Positions 47,443-48,460 of a stretch of DNA of 48,460 bases are shown one piece after another. The DNA is from Bacteroidaceae bacterium (lineage in GTDB: Bacteria > Bacteroidota > Bacteroidia > Bacteroidales > Bacteroidaceae), in the NCBI GenBank assembly GCA_024398665.1, contig JAKSIS010000013.1, forward strand, positions 1 through 48,460, in the 5' to 3' direction. Position 1 is the first letter of the stretch. Every line of letters starts with the position of its first letter. A program made the translations under genes and the position numbers. The notes under the pieces were generated by a model. The model saw only the letters and a list, made by a program, of their open reading frames with translations. It was not told the origin of the DNA and did no database searches.

Positions 47443-48312
47443 ATGAAACATTTTTTGATATTTCGGTTTTGTGGACAAGACATAAAAAACTTGCTGAATG
47501 AGAATGAGAGAACTCTTTTGGGAGGATATGGAGAAATCTATGAAGGTAGAATACTTGTTCCAGACGAAAGAATAGAAGTACTCAAACTTTTTTTTAAGGA
47601 ACAGACTAACAAAAATAACTTTATAAGAACAGAAAACTTCATTAGCTCAGCATGGTATGAATTTCATTATACAAAATCTGAATTGGATTCCGTAAAAATA
47701 CTTAGGATTATTCCAACAAGGACTATAATGATTTGCGGAGAAGAATGTGGAACAGAATATGATTATTCCGGTTGTTGTCCTGAATGTAATTCCGGTAGGA
47801 AATTGATTTCTCATTTGAATATTCATAAAAGCAGACTGCCGAAGTCGGCTGATTGGATACGCACTTATGCGGGAGAAACAATTGTAACAGAAAAACTTGT
47901 AAATTGTTTTGTTGATTATAATCTGGCAGGAATGAATTATATACAGATGAATACTATTGGGTATTTTTATCCAATCATCAAAGAAAAACTTGAGATATCA
48001 AGTGATACGGAAATCAATGTTCATCCATTGTATCCAGAACTTCGGGACGGATATATTTCTCCTGATGGCACATCTCTACGATGTAAAAAATGTGGTGCTT
48101 TTTGTGGAGATGTATTGGCGGAAGCATCGGTTGTCAACTCGAATTCAATAGAAAAAAATGATTTGTTTATAAGCCGGCAGGTGTTTGGGGTAAGCCGTGG
48201 TTATCTCTATTACGAACCATTGTATTTCTGCTCTCAAAAGTTCAGGCGCATGGTTGAAACTGAAAAGCTGAAGGGATTCAAATTTGAAGTAGCGCATATT
48301 GTAGAACAATGA
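47443..48312 (+). CDS. AT-rich protein with two CXXC zinc ribbons, unknown function
   Basis: The 289-aa protein is of unknown family and clearly richer in A and T than its neighbours. It carries two four-cysteine sites: ICGEECGTEYD...CCPEC (about 100-122) and LRCKKCGAFCGD (about 210-222). These could be paired zinc ribbons, similar in layout to double-CXXCG immunity proteins of myxobacterial type, though that is only a resemblance. No signal peptide or membrane helix is seen. It has no exact TAnnTTTG element. The base composition suggests recent transfer. Confidence 0.6.
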   Translation: MKHFLIFRFCGQDIKNLLNENERTLLGGYGEIYEGRILVPDERIEVLKLFFKEQTNKNNFIRTENFISSAWYEFHYTKSELDSVKILRIIPTRTIMICGEECGTEYDYSGCCPECNSGRKLISHLNIHKSRLPKSADWIRTYAGETIVTEKLVNCFVDYNLAGMNYIQMNTIGYFYPIIKEKLEISSDTEINVHPLYPELRDGYISPDGTSLRCKKCGAFCGDVLAEASVVNSNSIEKNDLFISRQVFGVSRGYLYYEPLYFCSQKFRRMVETEKLKGFKFEVAHIVEQ

Positions 48313-48407
48313 GAAAACAATTATTCTTTGCATATCATCCTTGTCGTATGGATGCATTAAATGTGAACTGGACATTAAACTAGACACACAAATTGAAACA
48401 TCACCAC

Positions 48408-48460
48408 ATGAAGAGATTCTATTTGTATATTGTTGCCATGTTTATATGCGGCATATGTGG
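48408..48460 (+). CDS. Start of an exported protein, cut by window edge
   Basis: The frame from the ATG at 48408 reads MKRFYLYIVAMFICGICG, a short basic start and hydrophobic core typical of a signal peptide or lipoprotein leader. It runs to the end of the window, so the product cannot be named. It follows the AT-rich gene by about 95 bases. Confidence 0.45.
   Translation, partial: MKRFYLYIVAMFICGIC

Overview
The window looks like the chromosome of an anaerobic member of the Bacteroidales (Prevotella/Bacteroides-like). Three things point there. Sixteen exact copies of the Bacteroidota sigma-factor -7 element TAnnTTTG lie just upstream of genes, most of them followed by C. The glycoside hydrolases are exported through lipobox or Sec signals, and one (GH98) ends in a Bacteroidota-type C-terminal tail. 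The gene content is fermentative: pyruvate formate-lyase with its activase, fused FeoA-FeoB, and alanine dehydrogenase. Base composition is balanced (about half G+C by eye), except for an AT-rich gene near the right edge. No tRNA, rRNA, insertion sequence, phage gene or CRISPR array was seen.

Layout. 0-8.8 kb is a leftward block: a GH2 beta-galactosidase-like enzyme with an inserted LamG domain, two tandem CE1-type esterases, a cystatin-domain protein, a DUF418 membrane protein and a small outer-membrane-like protein. Rightward from 8.86 kb come a GH95 enzyme, a soluble M48 peptidase with a TerB-like tail, a GH97 enzyme, a radical-SAM/SPASM protein, UDP-glucose dehydrogenase and a HAD phosphatase. 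After a ~0.55-kb non-coding gap bounded by terminators come a lipoprotein esterase, alanine dehydrogenase, a membrane CapD/PglF-type dehydratase and a Na/phosphate symporter-like protein. 24.3-27.6 kb is a tight leftward four-gene cassette (HprK-like kinase, S26-like peptidase, PqqD-like protein, ABC exporter). 27.6-31.2 kb is rightward: mannose-1-phosphate guanylyltransferase, an adenylate kinase fused to a WbuC-like cupin, AzlC/AzlD and a small unknown protein. 31.2-34.1 kb holds pflA-pflB, followed by a stand-alone GMP synthetase ATPase subunit, FeoAB with a small Cys-rich partner, a Xaa-Pro aminopeptidase operon, and a divergent GH98/GH3 pair. The last 1 kb is an AT-rich double-CXXC protein and the start of an exported protein cut by the window edge.

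How the genes fit together. GH2, GH3, GH95, GH97, GH98 and the esterases form a set of enzymes for a branched, esterified glycan, such as complex heteroxylan or blood-group-type glycan. No SusC/SusD pair or regulator is present, so this is enzyme content without a full polysaccharide-utilisation locus. UDP-glucose dehydrogenase, the CapD-like dehydratase and the GDP-mannose enzyme supply surface-polysaccharide precursors. The most system-like unknown is the kinase/peptidase/PqqD/ABC cassette, which resembles a peptide-maturation and export module but has no visible precursor or cyclase. The adenylate kinase-cupin fusion, the cystatin protein, the GMP synthetase without glutaminase, and the back-to-back divergent promoters are the other points worth checking.
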